From NCBI GenBank assembly GCA_024402535.1, contig JAKSTN010000016.1, positions 1-59,838 on the forward strand: a DNA stretch of 59,838 nt. The letters are read 5' to 3'. Shown piece after piece: positions 1-8,388 of the stretch (the stretch's first letter is position 1; each line of letters begins with the position of its first letter). Source of the stretch: Treponema sp. GTDB taxonomy: Bacteria; Spirochaetota; Spirochaetia; Treponematales; Treponemataceae. The position numbers were made by a program, and so were the translations under genes. The notes under the pieces are model-generated. The model saw nothing but the letters and a program-made list of their open reading frames with translations, had not been told where the DNA came from and did not search any database.

Positions 1-4
1 TATT

Positions 5-51
5 GTGAAAATATTCCGCTTCGCTTCATATTTTCACGGGCTCACGAGCCC
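5..51. repeat. Two adjacent short hairpins
   Basis: Two perfect inverted repeats lie side by side. GTGAAAATAT at 5-14 pairs with ATATTTTCAC at 28-37 around a loop made of CGCTTCGCTTC, and GGGCTC at 38-43 pairs with GAGCCC at 46-51. No gene is visible here. They look like part of a dispersed intergenic element that continues off the left edge of the window. Confidence 0.5.
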
Positions 52-60
52 TAACAAAAA

Positions 61-90
61 AACCTGCACTTCACAGTGCAGGTTTTTTTA
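61..90. terminator. Bidirectional intrinsic terminator
   Basis: AACCTGCACT (61-70) pairs perfectly with AGTGCAGGTT (75-84) around a four-base loop. It is followed by a T-run to 89 and preceded by a run of A, so it can stop transcription on either strand: an upstream plus-strand gene outside the window, or the minus-strand aroA transcript. Confidence 0.8.
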
Positions 91-96
91 TATATT

Positions 97-121
97 GATC
101 CTGAAACAAGTTCAGGATGAC
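97..121. repeat. Dispersed palindrome (CTGAA-N5-TTCAG family)
   Basis: CCTGAA and TTCAGG form an inverted repeat around ACAAG, ending in GATGAC. It belongs to a family present at 195, 19375, 19411, 26145, 26214, 59698 and 59744, with a half copy near 6734. Arms vary in compensating fashion (CCTGAA/TTCAGG, GCTGAA/TTCAGC, TCTGAA/TTCAGA, CCCGAA/TTCGGG), which argues for a folded RNA or a cruciform. Confidence 0.75.
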
Positions 122-194
122 TTTTTTTTAAACCACGCAGACATTTTTTTTAGTCATGTAAACATTTTTTAAGTCATGCTGGCAATTCTATTAT

Positions 195-221
195 GTCATG
201 CTGAACTTGTTTCAGCATCTC
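195..221. repeat. Dispersed palindrome (CTGAA-N5-TTCAG family)
   Basis: This copy reads GTCATGCTGAAC then TTGT then TTCAGCATCTC. It lies just 3' of the aroA stop codon, in the opposite orientation to the copy at 97-121. Confidence 0.75.
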
Positions 222-231
222 ATAATTAAAT

Positions 232-1563
232 TTATTTTGTCACAAACTTTGCGTTCAAACCGTTCATGGCTTCCACAAAGTTAGGGAATGTTACGCTGCA
301 CCATTCAGCATCTGCAACTTCTACTTCTTCACCTTCTGCAAGGCCAAGTCCGCAGCAGGCAAGACTCATAACAATGCGATGGTCTTTATAACTTTCAACT
401 GCTCCGCCGTGCATCTTGCATTCACTTCCGTAAATGAACATTGACTCACCGGCGTCTTCAACTTTTGCACCAAGTTTTGTAAGCTCGCTGCACATTGCTA
501 CAACGCGGTCTGTTTCCTTCTTGCGGCAGATTTCAACGTTTGTAAGTTCTACAACGCCGTCAATGAAACATGCGATTACGGCCAGAGCACAAATTGCATC
601 AGGGAAAGAAGCCATATCAACTACAAGCTTTCCGCCTGGCAAATCTTTTGTAGAAAGTTTTTTTCCGCCGCGAACAATCAGGCTTGTTCCTTCATAATAA
701 ATATCAGCACCAACCGATTTAAGAACATCAACAATTGCTTTGTCACCCTGGCTTTCACCTGTGTCTACATTGTCGATAGAAATTTCACTGTCTGTAATGA
801 GAGCGGCGATCAGAGGGAATGCAACGCCTTCCCAGTCTGAAGGAATTGTTGTATCAAAACCTTTGTATTCTGCAGGTCCTTCAACTGTTACATTTTTGAA
901 ATCAGGAGAAATTGAAACATGGCTTGGTTCACCTGTAACCTGATCCATCCAGATTTTTGTCATGGTCAGGTAAGGTGTTTCCTGTGGAGTTGCCAGTTCC
1001 ATTTTCATGGTTCCTTTCATGCGCAAGGTGGCCATCATTATTCCGGAAATATACTGTGAAAGTTTTCCGTCTGTCTTTAAAACATTTTCTGTTGTGATTG
1101 GTCCCTGAACTGTGAAAGGAGGCTTGTTGTTGTTATCACTGGAAGCGTTGCCTCCCAGCTGAGTAAGAGCATCCAGAAGATGTCCCACAGGGCGGGAACA
1201 GATTGATTCATCTCCTGTAAAAGTTACTTTTCCATTCAGTGTTGAAAGAACCGGTGAAAGGAAATACATCAGGGAACCAGAGTTTCCTACATCGATTGTT
1301 CCTTCATCAGGCATCTTTAAATTTTTTCCGGCGCCTTCCACTGTCCACATAAGTTCAGCTGAATCAGTTGGATATTCACATTTTGCTCCAATCAGATTCA
1401 TTGCCTTTGCAGTTGAAAGACAGTCGTTACTTGGAAGCGGATTTTTTATATGCGAAGTTCCTTCAGCCATTGAGGCAAGGATCAGAGCACGGATTGTATG
1501 GCTTTTTGAACCCGGTACTGTGATGTGGCCGGAAAGCTTTGTATTTTTAGCAATAATTTTCAT
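232..1563 (-). CDS. aroA: 3-phosphoshikimate 1-carboxyvinyltransferase (EPSP synthase)
   Basis: This cytoplasmic enzyme joins phosphoenolpyruvate to shikimate 3-phosphate in the shikimate pathway to chorismate and aromatic amino acids. The 443-residue protein has the family length and its landmark motifs: the substrate-binding PGSKSHTIRA near residue 18, GNSGSLMYF near 93, the KLSQYISG loop near 168, FPDAICALAV carrying the catalytic Asp near 318, KKETDR with the catalytic Glu near 350, and YKDHRIVMS near 393. The gene is monocistronic here and diverges from the purH-like gene across a 70 bp gap. No other shikimate-pathway genes are nearby. No upstream gene competes for the start, and the ATG at 1563 gives a standard N-terminus. 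Confidence 0.96.
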   Translation of the reverse strand: MKIIAKNTKLSGHITVPGSKSHTIRALILASMAEGTSHIKNPLPSNDCLSTAKAMNLIGAKCEYPTDSAELMWTVEGAGKNLKMPDEGTIDVGNSGSLMYFLSPVLSTLNGKVTFTGDESICSRPVGHLLDALTQLGGNASSDNNNKPPFTVQGPITTENVLKTDGKLSQYISGIMMATLRMKGTMKMELATPQETPYLTMTKIWMDQVTGEPSHVSISPDFKNVTVEGPAEYKGFDTTIPSDWEGVAFPLIAALITDSEISIDNVDTGESQGDKAIVDVLKSVGADIYYEGTSLIVRGGKKLSTKDLPGGKLVVDMASFPDAICALAVIACFIDGVVELTNVEICRKKETDRVVAMCSELTKLGAKVEDAGESMFIYGSECKMHGGAVESYKDHRIVMSLACCGLGLAEGEEVEVADAEWCSVTFPNFVEAMNGLNAKFVTK

Positions 1564-1633
1564 ATAGATGTATTTTAATGAGATTTTTGTTTTGATTGAA
1601 GTATGCTTTTAATTACGTTAAAATATTAATGAT

Positions 1634-3253
1634 ATGGTAAAGAAGGCTATTTTATTCTGCGAGAATAATGATAATATTCTTGAACTTGCAAATTTCTTAT
1701 ATAAAGCAGGCTGGGAAATTTATTCCAACGGCACAACTGCTGAAATTTTAAAAGAAAACAATATTGCATTTAAAATTGAACATGCTCTGGATACTACTCC
1801 AAGAAACATTGTTGAATCAGGACTTCTGGTTCAGAAAATTCTTCGCACAAAACTTGCCTCTTCAGATCAGCCTTTTGAAAACGTAGATGATGAAAACAAT
1901 GTATTCCTTGTCTGTGTAAACTTTGATCCACTTGTAGCTGCCTTTGAAACCATTCCAAAAATCGGACGCGGTTCTCCAGCCCTTACTTCTTTCCGCACAA
2001 CAATGATCAGAAACTGCTGTACCAACTTTCAGAATGTTCTGATTCTTACTGATCCGATTGACTATACTGAAACACTTATAGAACTCCGTACTGATGACGT
2101 TCAGACTACTTTCCGCATGTATCTTGCCGGAAAAGCGTTAAGCCTGGTTTCTGCTTTTGACTCAGCAAACGCTCAAGCCATCCTTTCAAACAATCCATTT
2201 GCTGTAGACCAGAACATGAGCTTCATGACCATGGCGTACAAAAAGAAAATGGAACTTCACCACGGAGCAAACTCAAACCAGAAAGCTGTAATTTACCAGG
2301 CCGGAAGTGACGGCGGTTCTCTTTCTGGTTTCAAAAAAATCCAGGGCCGTGAACTTACTCATAAAATTGTTGCCGACACTTCTTTTGCCTGGGAGCAGGT
2401 CTGCTCGCTTTATGCCAATCTGAAAACTCTTTCAGCCGTAAAAAGTGAAAACTGCGACGGCTATGCTTATACAACTCAGTTCACACCGCTTACAGGCACT
2501 GTTTATACAGTAATGGTTAAATACCGCCTGGTTGTTGGTGCCGGACTTGATACAAATGTTGTCAGCTCATTTCAGAAAACACTGAGCTACGACTTAGACT
2601 CAACTACTCATTCTACTCTGGCCTGCAGTGCTGTTATCGATGGCGTTTCTGCCAGTCAGATGGTTAAATATGAATTCTCTACCATTGTAGCTCCTGGCTT
2701 TACAGAAGAAGCAAAAACAATCCTTTCAGAAAACAGAGGCATACGCCTTATCACTGCAAACCGTCCTTCAGAATGTCCTATTTCAGTTCTTATACTGGAC
2801 GGCGGCTGTATCATTCAGAACACATACAGACAGCTTTTTGATAAATGGATTGTTCCTACAAAAGCCCGTCCAGATCAGAAACTCTGTGATGAAATGGCAT
2901 TCGGAATGTGTATTGCAAAACATGCATATTCCTACGCAAATGTCTGCATAAAAGACAATGCGGTTGTTGGTATTTCATCATGCCAGTCTTCCCGCTTCAA
3001 AAGCTTGGGAAGTGTGTCCTTTGAAGCCAAACAGACTTTCAAAATGCATCCGACAGATGACGGTGTCATAGCAGATGTTTTATGCTGCGATTCCATGATT
3101 GAACTTTGTGAACCTGTAAAAGAAATGATTGATCTTGGTGTTAAGGCTATTATTCAGACCGGTGGTCATCCGAATGACCAGGAGTTTATAGACTATTGTG
3201 ATGCACATAACGTTGCCATGATATTTACAGGCGTTACACATACAAATTACTAA
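1634..3253 (+). CDS. Divergent PurH-family protein (IMP cyclohydrolase/AICAR formyltransferase-like)
   Basis: The 539-residue protein has the PurH architecture. An N-terminal MGS-like domain (residues 1-200; compare YSNGTTAEILKENNI with the family's ISTGGTAKLLKEAGI, and VLILTDPIDY) is followed by an AICAR-transformylase-like domain with GANSNQKAVIYQ, KIQGRELTHKIVADTSFAW and a C-terminal QTGGHPNDQEFIDYCDAHNV then MIFTG. Key elements are altered. The catalytic KHxNPCG segment reads MVKYRLVVGAG, so the catalytic His is Tyr. The SDAFFPF motif reads CCDSMIELC, and DIGG reads KIGRG. The fold is therefore clear, but activity in the last two steps of purine synthesis is doubtful. The ATG at 1634 has no evident Shine-Dalgarno sequence. 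mraY follows 33 bp downstream on the same strand. Confidence 0.75.
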   Translation: MVKKAILFCENNDNILELANFLYKAGWEIYSNGTTAEILKENNIAFKIEHALDTTPRNIVESGLLVQKILRTKLASSDQPFENVDDENNVFLVCVNFDPLVAAFETIPKIGRGSPALTSFRTTMIRNCCTNFQNVLILTDPIDYTETLIELRTDDVQTTFRMYLAGKALSLVSAFDSANAQAILSNNPFAVDQNMSFMTMAYKKKMELHHGANSNQKAVIYQAGSDGGSLSGFKKIQGRELTHKIVADTSFAWEQVCSLYANLKTLSAVKSENCDGYAYTTQFTPLTGTVYTVMVKYRLVVGAGLDTNVVSSFQKTLSYDLDSTTHSTLACSAVIDGVSASQMVKYEFSTIVAPGFTEEAKTILSENRGIRLITANRPSECPISVLILDGGCIIQNTYRQLFDKWIVPTKARPDQKLCDEMAFGMCIAKHAYSYANVCIKDNAVVGISSCQSSRFKSLGSVSFEAKQTFKMHPTDDGVIADVLCCDSMIELCEPVKEMIDLGVKAIIQTGGHPNDQEFIDYCDAHNVAMIFTGVTHTNY

Positions 3254-3286
3254 AATAAGCAATAACGTTTAGAGGGGAAAACAAAA

Positions 3287-4357
3287 ATGCTTTACTATTT
3301 CGGACAATATCTTCAGCAGTTCTGGGGACCTGCACGACTTCTTTCATCTTTTGCAGTTCTTATTGCAGTTGCACTTTATGCCGGATTCTTTTCTGCACTC
3401 ACTATTATTCCTAAACTTTACAATTTCATGCCTCATGACCGAGGTCGTGAATTTACAGCCAATGCTGCACAGGCAAAAGGAAAACCAACCGGAACAGGTT
3501 CTATTTTCATCACTCTTTTTGTAATTGTCTGTTTCCTTTTCATCCCAATGGATCTTTACCAGTCACTTATTCTGGCCTTAACCTGGCTTACAATGCTTAC
3601 AGGCTTCCTCGATGACAGAAGCGTTACCAGCTGGGGCGAATACCGCAAAGCTCTTCTCGATTTAATTATTTCTGTAACAACTGCTTTTGTTCTTCTTTTC
3701 TGGGCAAAAAATTCTTCTACAGACGGAAAAATCTATTTCTGGCTTCCTTTCATTACACATCAGGTTGCCGTAAATGAAGTAGTCTACATAATCATCACAA
3801 CAATCATGATTTGGGCTTCTATCAATACAACAAACTGTACTGATGGCGTTGACGGATTATCTGCAACTTTAGTACTTATTGCGTTGTTTACACTGGGAGC
3901 AGTCCTGTATTTCATTATGGGACACACAAACATTTCAGCTTACCTGCTGGTTCCTCATATTGAAGACGGAGCCCGCTGGGGTGCCATGCTTTTTGCTCTG
4001 GCCGGAGTTGTAATGGGTTACCTGTGGCATAATGCCTTCCCTAGCAAATGTCTAATGGGAGATGCCGGTAGCCGTGCTCTTGGTTATTTTATTGGTGCAT
4101 GTGTAATGATTTGTGGAAATCCATTCATGATTCTTGCTACATCATCAATAATCTTTATTAACGGCGGAATGGGACTTCTGAAAGTTGCACTTTTGAGATT
4201 CTTCAAAATCAGAATTTTCAGCAAGATTACATTCCCTCTGCATGATCACATGAGAAACAATAAAGGCTGGTCTCCAACCCAGGTTCTTTTAAAATTTGTA
4301 ATGATGCAGATTTTGATTACATCAGTTTTAATCGGAATATTCTTTAAAATCCGATAA
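3287..4357 (+). CDS. mraY: Phospho-N-acetylmuramoyl-pentapeptide-transferase
   Basis: This integral inner-membrane enzyme transfers phospho-MurNAc-pentapeptide from UDP to undecaprenyl phosphate, forming lipid I of peptidoglycan synthesis. The 356-residue protein has about ten hydrophobic segments and the diagnostic loops: PTGTGSIFI (in place of PTMGG) near residue 65, the FLDD aspartate pair near 110, NTTNCTDGVDGLS near 180, KCLMGDAGS near 254 and PLHDHMRNNKGWS near 322. The last corresponds to the PLHHHxE loop, here HDHMR. GAGGGG 9 bp upstream of the ATG is a good ribosome site. It is not in a mur cluster; murB is 32 kb away. A lipoprotein gene follows 8 bp after the stop. Confidence 0.95.
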   Translation: MLYYFGQYLQQFWGPARLLSSFAVLIAVALYAGFFSALTIIPKLYNFMPHDRGREFTANAAQAKGKPTGTGSIFITLFVIVCFLFIPMDLYQSLILALTWLTMLTGFLDDRSVTSWGEYRKALLDLIISVTTAFVLLFWAKNSSTDGKIYFWLPFITHQVAVNEVVYIIITTIMIWASINTTNCTDGVDGLSATLVLIALFTLGAVLYFIMGHTNISAYLLVPHIEDGARWGAMLFALAGVVMGYLWHNAFPSKCLMGDAGSRALGYFIGACVMICGNPFMILATSSIIFINGGMGLLKVALLRFFKIRIFSKITFPLHDHMRNNKGWSPTQVLLKFVMMQILITSVLIGIFFKIR

Positions 4358-4365
4358 GGATTCAC

Positions 4366-4989
4366 ATGAAAAAAATTATTGCTGCAGTTCTTGCAGGTTT
4401 CTCTTTCCTTGCACTGGTTTCATGCACCTCAGAAGTGACTTTAACTGCCCAAAAAGACGGCTCTGTACAGGTAAATTTTGATGGAAAATGCGGGCCTTAC
4501 TTCGAAACCATGCTCAGAAGCTTCTCAGACGCCGAAAATGGCCCTTTATTTGATGTTTCTACTATAAAGACAAGTTTTATCACTGACGGGTTCAAAAACG
4601 TCGCTGTAACGGCTCCTGACAGCGTTGGTATCACTGTAGACATGAATTCCCCTGAAAATACCTATTTATTCAAAAGCGGGCTGGTTATCTGCGATAAAAA
4701 GAACGTTTTTCTGAAGGTTTCCCCTTCCATCCTTGCAAACTTCTATAAAGCCGCCGATGAAGACATAATTGCCGTTCTGGACCTGCTTCTGGCACCTGTT
4801 TTTAATGACGAGATTATGTCTGAAGAAGAATATCTTGAAACTGTAGGATCTTTTTATGGAGAAGACGCTTCAGCGGAAATTGGTAGCTGCAATATAAAAC
4901 TGAATCTTATTTCAGTTGACGGGAAAATAAAAAAGGTTTCGGTACCGCTTACAAAACTGCTCACGCTTACCGAAACCCTTGGTTACTGA
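4366..4989 (+). CDS. Putative lipoprotein, function unknown
   Basis: The protein has 207 residues. Its N-terminus is a lipoprotein signal: two lysines, a hydrophobic core and a lipobox ending LVSC at residue 20. The mature part begins with short beta-type stretches (EVTLTAQKDGSVQVNFDG) and ends in a Lys/Leu-rich tail. No enzyme motif is visible. The gene starts 8 bp after mraY and ends directly against the convergent haemolysin-III-like gene, with stop codons touching at 4989/4990. It is probably cotranscribed with mraY. I do not recognise the family; restricted distribution in treponemes is likely. Confidence 0.7.
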   Translation: MKKIIAAVLAGFSFLALVSCTSEVTLTAQKDGSVQVNFDGKCGPYFETMLRSFSDAENGPLFDVSTIKTSFITDGFKNVAVTAPDSVGITVDMNSPENTYLFKSGLVICDKKNVFLKVSPSILANFYKAADEDIIAVLDLLLAPVFNDEIMSEEEYLETVGSFYGEDASAEIGSCNIKLNLISVDGKIKKVSVPLTKLLTLTETLGY

Positions 4990-5892
4990 TTACAGTACAG
5001 ACTTGATAATTGAGAAGAAAAGACTCACGCTTCCAAAAAGCATGATTACATTTCCAACGAAATGCATCCAGTTGAACTTACGGAGCGAGTAGAAGATTGT
5101 AGCGATAAGGTACATAACGCCTGCTCCGCAAAGTGCTGCGAAACTTTCAACCGAAAGAGTATTGTAAAGAACTCTGGCAGCAACAAGACCAGCCCATCCT
5201 GCAACACAGTAAAAAGCAATAATTCCTTTTTCAAATTTTGATCCAAAAATTGAATAAAGAATCACACCAACAAGACAAATACCATCAACAATTCCAAGAA
5301 GAACCCAACCGTTTATTCCCTGAATCTTAGTGATTGAATAAGCCGCATAAGCTACACCAATCATCACAAAGGTAAAAGAATGTGAAATACGTTTGAAAAC
5401 TTCTTTTGCCACAATACTTTTAAGTGCATGATGAAGAACCGAACAGATATACATGAGGATTGTTGCACCACCGAATACTGTATAAAGAACGATGGAAAGT
5501 TCGCGGTAATCTTTAATGTCATCAATTACCAGACTTTCAAAAAGCACCAGAGCTGTAATTGCAATTGCGGCACCAAGTCCCTGAACAATTGAAGCGGCAA
5601 TTTCTTCTGCCAGTGAGAACTGACGAAGTGAAGTCATTGCATCAATTGTCTTCTGTTCACGGTCAATTCTGCGTGCTGCACGGCGTTTTGCACGTTCATT
5701 CTTTGCATACTGATCGGCAGCATATTTTGCCTTAAGGCGTTCTGGGTCTTTAGAATATTCAATATTTACCTTGCGTACATTTGCTTCGTAATCTGCTTTA
5801 AGCTGCTTAAGGCGTGCAGCTTTTTTTACTTTCAAAGAAGTAAGAGTTGATTTTCTTACAGCTCTTGCCGCAACATCATCCTTGTGTGACAT
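4990..5892 (-). CDS. Haemolysin III / PAQR-family membrane protein with charged N-terminal extension
   Basis: Residues 95-300 contain seven hydrophobic segments with HlyIII/PAQR landmarks: SVLHHAL after the second segment, RISHSFTFVMIGVAY (family: LDHSAIYLLIAGTYTP) and a final MHFVGNVIMLFGS (family: HxxWHLFVLAGS). Two of the expected metal ligands differ: the Asp before His-Ser is Ser, and the second His of the last HxxxH is Asn. Residues 1-95 are an unusual, highly charged Lys/Arg/Ala extension, probably a coiled coil. The start overlaps the rlmB stop by one base (TAATG), so the two are translationally coupled. Family members are proposed membrane-bound metal-dependent hydrolases; despite the name, haemolytic activity should not be assumed. 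Confidence 0.8.
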   Translation of the reverse strand: MSHKDDVAARAVRKSTLTSLKVKKAARLKQLKADYEANVRKVNIEYSKDPERLKAKYAADQYAKNERAKRRAARRIDREQKTIDAMTSLRQFSLAEEIAASIVQGLGAAIAITALVLFESLVIDDIKDYRELSIVLYTVFGGATILMYICSVLHHALKSIVAKEVFKRISHSFTFVMIGVAYAAYSITKIQGINGWVLLGIVDGICLVGVILYSIFGSKFEKGIIAFYCVAGWAGLVAARVLYNTLSVESFAALCGAGVMYLIATIFYSLRKFNWMHFVGNVIMLFGSVSLFFSIIKSVL

Positions 5893-6662
5893 TATTTTCC
5901 TCCTGCATAAATTGCATATAAAAGAACCCCTGCGGCAACTGAAACATTCAGACTGTCAATTTTTCCGCATGTAGGTATTGAAACAATTGTATCACACTTT
6001 TCTTCAAGTAAGTGTGACATTCCTGAACCTTCACTTCCCATAACCAGAACTGTTTTTCCAGGAAATTTAATCTGTGTAAGATTTTCTCCACCTGCATCGG
6101 CACCGTAAATCCAGTAACCTGCATCCTTCAGCTTTTCAACTGTGCGTACAAGATTTGTAACAATCGAAACAGGCACCCATGCAGAAGCCCCTGCAGAGCT
6201 GCGAGAAATAACTTCACTTCCAATATCTGTACTTGCATTATTTTCAGGAAGGATTACAAGACCTGCACCAAACTGGTCGCAGCTTCTGATAATTGCGCCA
6301 ACATTATGAGGATCTGTTACACGGTCCAATATTACAACTGTTGATTTTTCTGAACCACCATTTACTTTAAGCCATTCATCAAAATCAACAAGATTTTTCT
6401 GTTTTCCTGAATCGCCTGAAATTTCCAGAACGATTCCACGGTGATCCTGAAGTGTCTCATCAAGTTCTGAAACCTTTGCATTCAGTGTTTTGTCATCACA
6501 TTGTGTTACAGTTACACCGTTTTTCTTTGCTTCTTCGATTATCTTTTTTACGCGTGGACCAGCCTTACTGTAAAACACCTGATAATCTTTAGGATTTGAT
6601 TTTGCTTTAGCCAGTGAAAGAACTTTTTCTTCAATGGCATGAAAACCTGTTACTACTTTCAT
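5892..6662 (-). CDS. rlmB: 23S rRNA (guanosine-2'-O-)-methyltransferase RlmB-like, SPOUT family
   Basis: This is a TrmH-class SPOUT methyltransferase of 256 residues. An N-terminal L30-like substrate-binding part (HAIEEKVLSLAKAKS) is followed by the three knot motifs: VILDRVTDPHNVGAIIRSCD near residue 110, VLVMGSEGSGM near 205 and IPTCGKIDSLNVSVAAGVLLY near 228. The Arg of motif 1 and the Asn-Ser elements of motif 3 are present. It would methylate a ribose in 23S rRNA using S-adenosylmethionine. Assignment to RlmB rather than another SpoU-like enzyme rests on general similarity and length. It forms a two-gene unit with the downstream HlyIII-like gene through a TAATG overlap. Confidence 0.88.
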   Translation of the reverse strand: MKVVTGFHAIEEKVLSLAKAKSNPKDYQVFYSKAGPRVKKIIEEAKKNGVTVTQCDDKTLNAKVSELDETLQDHRGIVLEISGDSGKQKNLVDFDEWLKVNGGSEKSTVVILDRVTDPHNVGAIIRSCDQFGAGLVILPENNASTDIGSEVISRSSAGASAWVPVSIVTNLVRTVEKLKDAGYWIYGADAGGENLTQIKFPGKTVLVMGSEGSGMSHLLEEKCDTIVSIPTCGKIDSLNVSVAAGVLLYAIYAGGK

Positions 6663-6712
6663 AAGAATAATTATGACATTTTTTTAATAAATGTCAAAGA
6701 GGATTTAAACGC

Positions 6713-6770
6713 AAAAAGGCTGCCCAAGAATAAAGTTCAGCATGACAGAACTTATTGGACAGCCCTTTTT
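6713..6770. terminator. Long bidirectional terminator-like hairpin containing half of a dispersed palindrome
   Basis: AAAAAGGCTGCCCAA (6713-6727) pairs with TTGGACAGCCCTTTTT (6755-6770), and inside it AATAAAGTTC pairs with GAACTTATT. The loop holds AGTTCAGCATGACAG, half of the CTGAA palindrome. It lies just after ychJ and would terminate that minus-strand operon. A related element is at 59666-59790. Confidence 0.75.
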
Positions 6771-6789
6771 ATCAGATTAAGTTACGATA

Positions 6790-7287
6790 TTATCTACCAC
6801 AACATTTCTTGTATTTTTTTCCAGAACCACAAGGGCAAGGATCGTTACGTCCAACTTTTGCACCTTCACGTACAACTGTTGTTGGAATTACGTTTCCTGC
6901 AACATATTTCCAGTCTCCGTCAATTTTCTTGAAACCAGAAATTTCATGGTGAACATCATGCATCTGGTGCAGTGTGTAATCAGCTGTAAATTCTACGATA
7001 CCTTCATCATCAGCTTCTGTACCTTTTTCTGTACGGATAATTTTAAGTCCGTTCCACTGTGACTGACGGCTCCAGTCTTCTGTTGCCTGTCTGTCAATTT
7101 CAGCAATTCCTTCACCTTCTTCACATGAATTGATGATGTAATCAATTTCATGTTTTACGTATGAAGTATAACGTGCTCTCATACATGCTTCTGCTGTTGG
7201 AGCTTTTACTGTTCCTTTAATGATTGGTTCACAGCATTCACCGTAAGCTTTACCTGAACCGCATGGACATAATTCTTTGTCTGCCAT
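6790..7287 (-). CDS. YchJ-family protein with two SEC-C metal-binding motifs
   Basis: The 165-residue cytoplasmic protein has a SEC-C zinc-binding motif at each end: [13 protein letters not shown] near residue 7 and [13 protein letters not shown] near 150. Between them lies the NTF2-like YchJ core ([17 protein letters not shown], then [20 protein letters not shown] and WKYVAGNV). This is the UPF0225/YchJ arrangement; molecular function is unknown, and SEC-C motifs bind zinc and often protein partners or nucleic acid. It is the last gene of the rpmH-yidC-jag-PPIase operon and is followed by a strong terminator at 6713-6770. Confidence 0.9.
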   Translation of the reverse strand: MADKELCPCGSGKAYGECCEPIIKGTVKAPTAEACMRARYTSYVKHEIDYIINSCEEGEGIAEIDRQATEDWSRQSQWNGLKIIRTEKGTEADDEGIVEFTADYTLHQMHDVHHEISGFKKIDGDWKYVAGNVIPTTVVREGAKVGRNDPCPCGSGKKYKKCCGR

Positions 7288-7311
7288 TTTATCTTTCCTT
7301 CTTAAATTTGA

Positions 7312-8361
7312 TTACTTGAGAACAACTACATCAAAACAGATGTAAGCACCGCCTGGGATTACACCAGGAATTCCCTGTGCGCCGTAAGCCATTTCTGGTG
7401 GAAGAACCATCTTACGTGTTTCACCATATTCCATGTCCTGAACCATAACATCAAAACCTGGAATCATCTGTCCGCCTGCTGTTTTGAATTCAAGAGCTTC
7501 ATGTCCCTGTGGGTGGAATTCTTTTGAAGCATCAAAAATCTGACCATCAACAAGGTATCCTTTGTAACCTACAGATACATTTTTTCCCTTTCCAACTTTT
7601 TTACCATTTCCCTTTTTCAGAATCTGGTAATAAATTCCGTTAGCATCTTTTTCACAGCCTTCAATTACTTTGGCCATAGCCTTTTCTTTTGCTTCCTGTT
7701 CACGTTTTGCAGCATCATAAATTGCCTGATCAAAGTCTTTCTGAGTTGCTGTAAACTTTTCAGCTTTAGCACCCTGACGAACAATCTTAAGATCCATAAT
7801 TGTGTCACCCTGTTCTACAGAGTCTACAACATTCTGACCTTCAATAATTTTTCCGAAGATTGTATGTTTTCCGTTAAGCCAGTCTGTTGGAACATGTGTA
7901 ATAAAGAACTGACTTCCGTTTGTATTTGGACCTGAGTTTGCCATAGCAAGGTATCCAGGACCGTCAAAAGAATATTTATCACACCATTCATCAGGGAACT
8001 TGTAACCAGGACCACCTGTTCCGTTACCTCTTGGATCTCCACCCTGAATCATGAAATCTTTGATTACACGGTGAAATTTTAGACCATTGTAAAATGGTTC
8101 ACCTTTTGCTGCATCCAGTGTTCCTTCTGCAAGACCAACAAAGTTGATTACTGTAAGCGGTGTGTCTTCATAAAAGAGTTCAAGTACCATTGTACCCTTT
8201 TCTGTTTCCATTACGGCAAAAACGCCTTCTTTTCCCTTAAGTACGTCCATATTTTTACTCCCTGCAGTAGTTTTAGCTGCAGTCTTTTTTCCTGCACAAC
8301 TTCCGCTAGATAAAATCATCAGGCCCATAACTGCGCCTGTAAAAATTTTCTTAAGATTCAT
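7312..8361 (-). CDS. Lipoprotein peptidyl-prolyl isomerase: cyclophilin-FKBP fusion
   Basis: A dual-family immunophilin of 349 residues. After a signal ending SSGSC (lipobox, Cys 22) comes a complete cyclophilin domain (about 45-200) with FHRVIKDFMIQGGDPRGNGT, GPNTNGSQFFIT and WLNGKHTIFGKI. A charged alpha-helical linker (about 205-240) leads to a complete FKBP domain (about 245-349) with VSVGYKGYLVDGQIFD, MIPGFDVMVQDMEYGE and PPEMAYG. Both catalytic cores look intact, so each should accelerate cis-trans proline isomerisation in the periplasm. It lies 27 bp after a secreted-protein gene and 24 bp before ychJ, in the yidC/jag operon, so a role in folding newly exported proteins is a reasonable inference. 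Confidence 0.93.
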   Translation of the reverse strand: MNLKKIFTGAVMGLMILSSGSCAGKKTAAKTTAGSKNMDVLKGKEGVFAVMETEKGTMVLELFYEDTPLTVINFVGLAEGTLDAAKGEPFYNGLKFHRVIKDFMIQGGDPRGNGTGGPGYKFPDEWCDKYSFDGPGYLAMANSGPNTNGSQFFITHVPTDWLNGKHTIFGKIIEGQNVVDSVEQGDTIMDLKIVRQGAKAEKFTATQKDFDQAIYDAAKREQEAKEKAMAKVIEGCEKDANGIYYQILKKGNGKKVGKGKNVSVGYKGYLVDGQIFDASKEFHPQGHEALEFKTAGGQMIPGFDVMVQDMEYGETRKMVLPPEMAYGAQGIPGVIPGGAYICFDVVVLK

Positions 8362-8388
8362 AAAAATCTCCTTTAGTTCTTTTTTAAA

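Noticed and set aside
1634..3253. A purH pseudogene
   Set aside because: The frame is full length and collinear with the family throughout, so decay is not supported, although the catalytic centre is altered.
4990..5892. A toxin (haemolysin)
   Set aside because: The family name is historical; membrane topology and motifs indicate a PAQR-type protein and key residues are missing.
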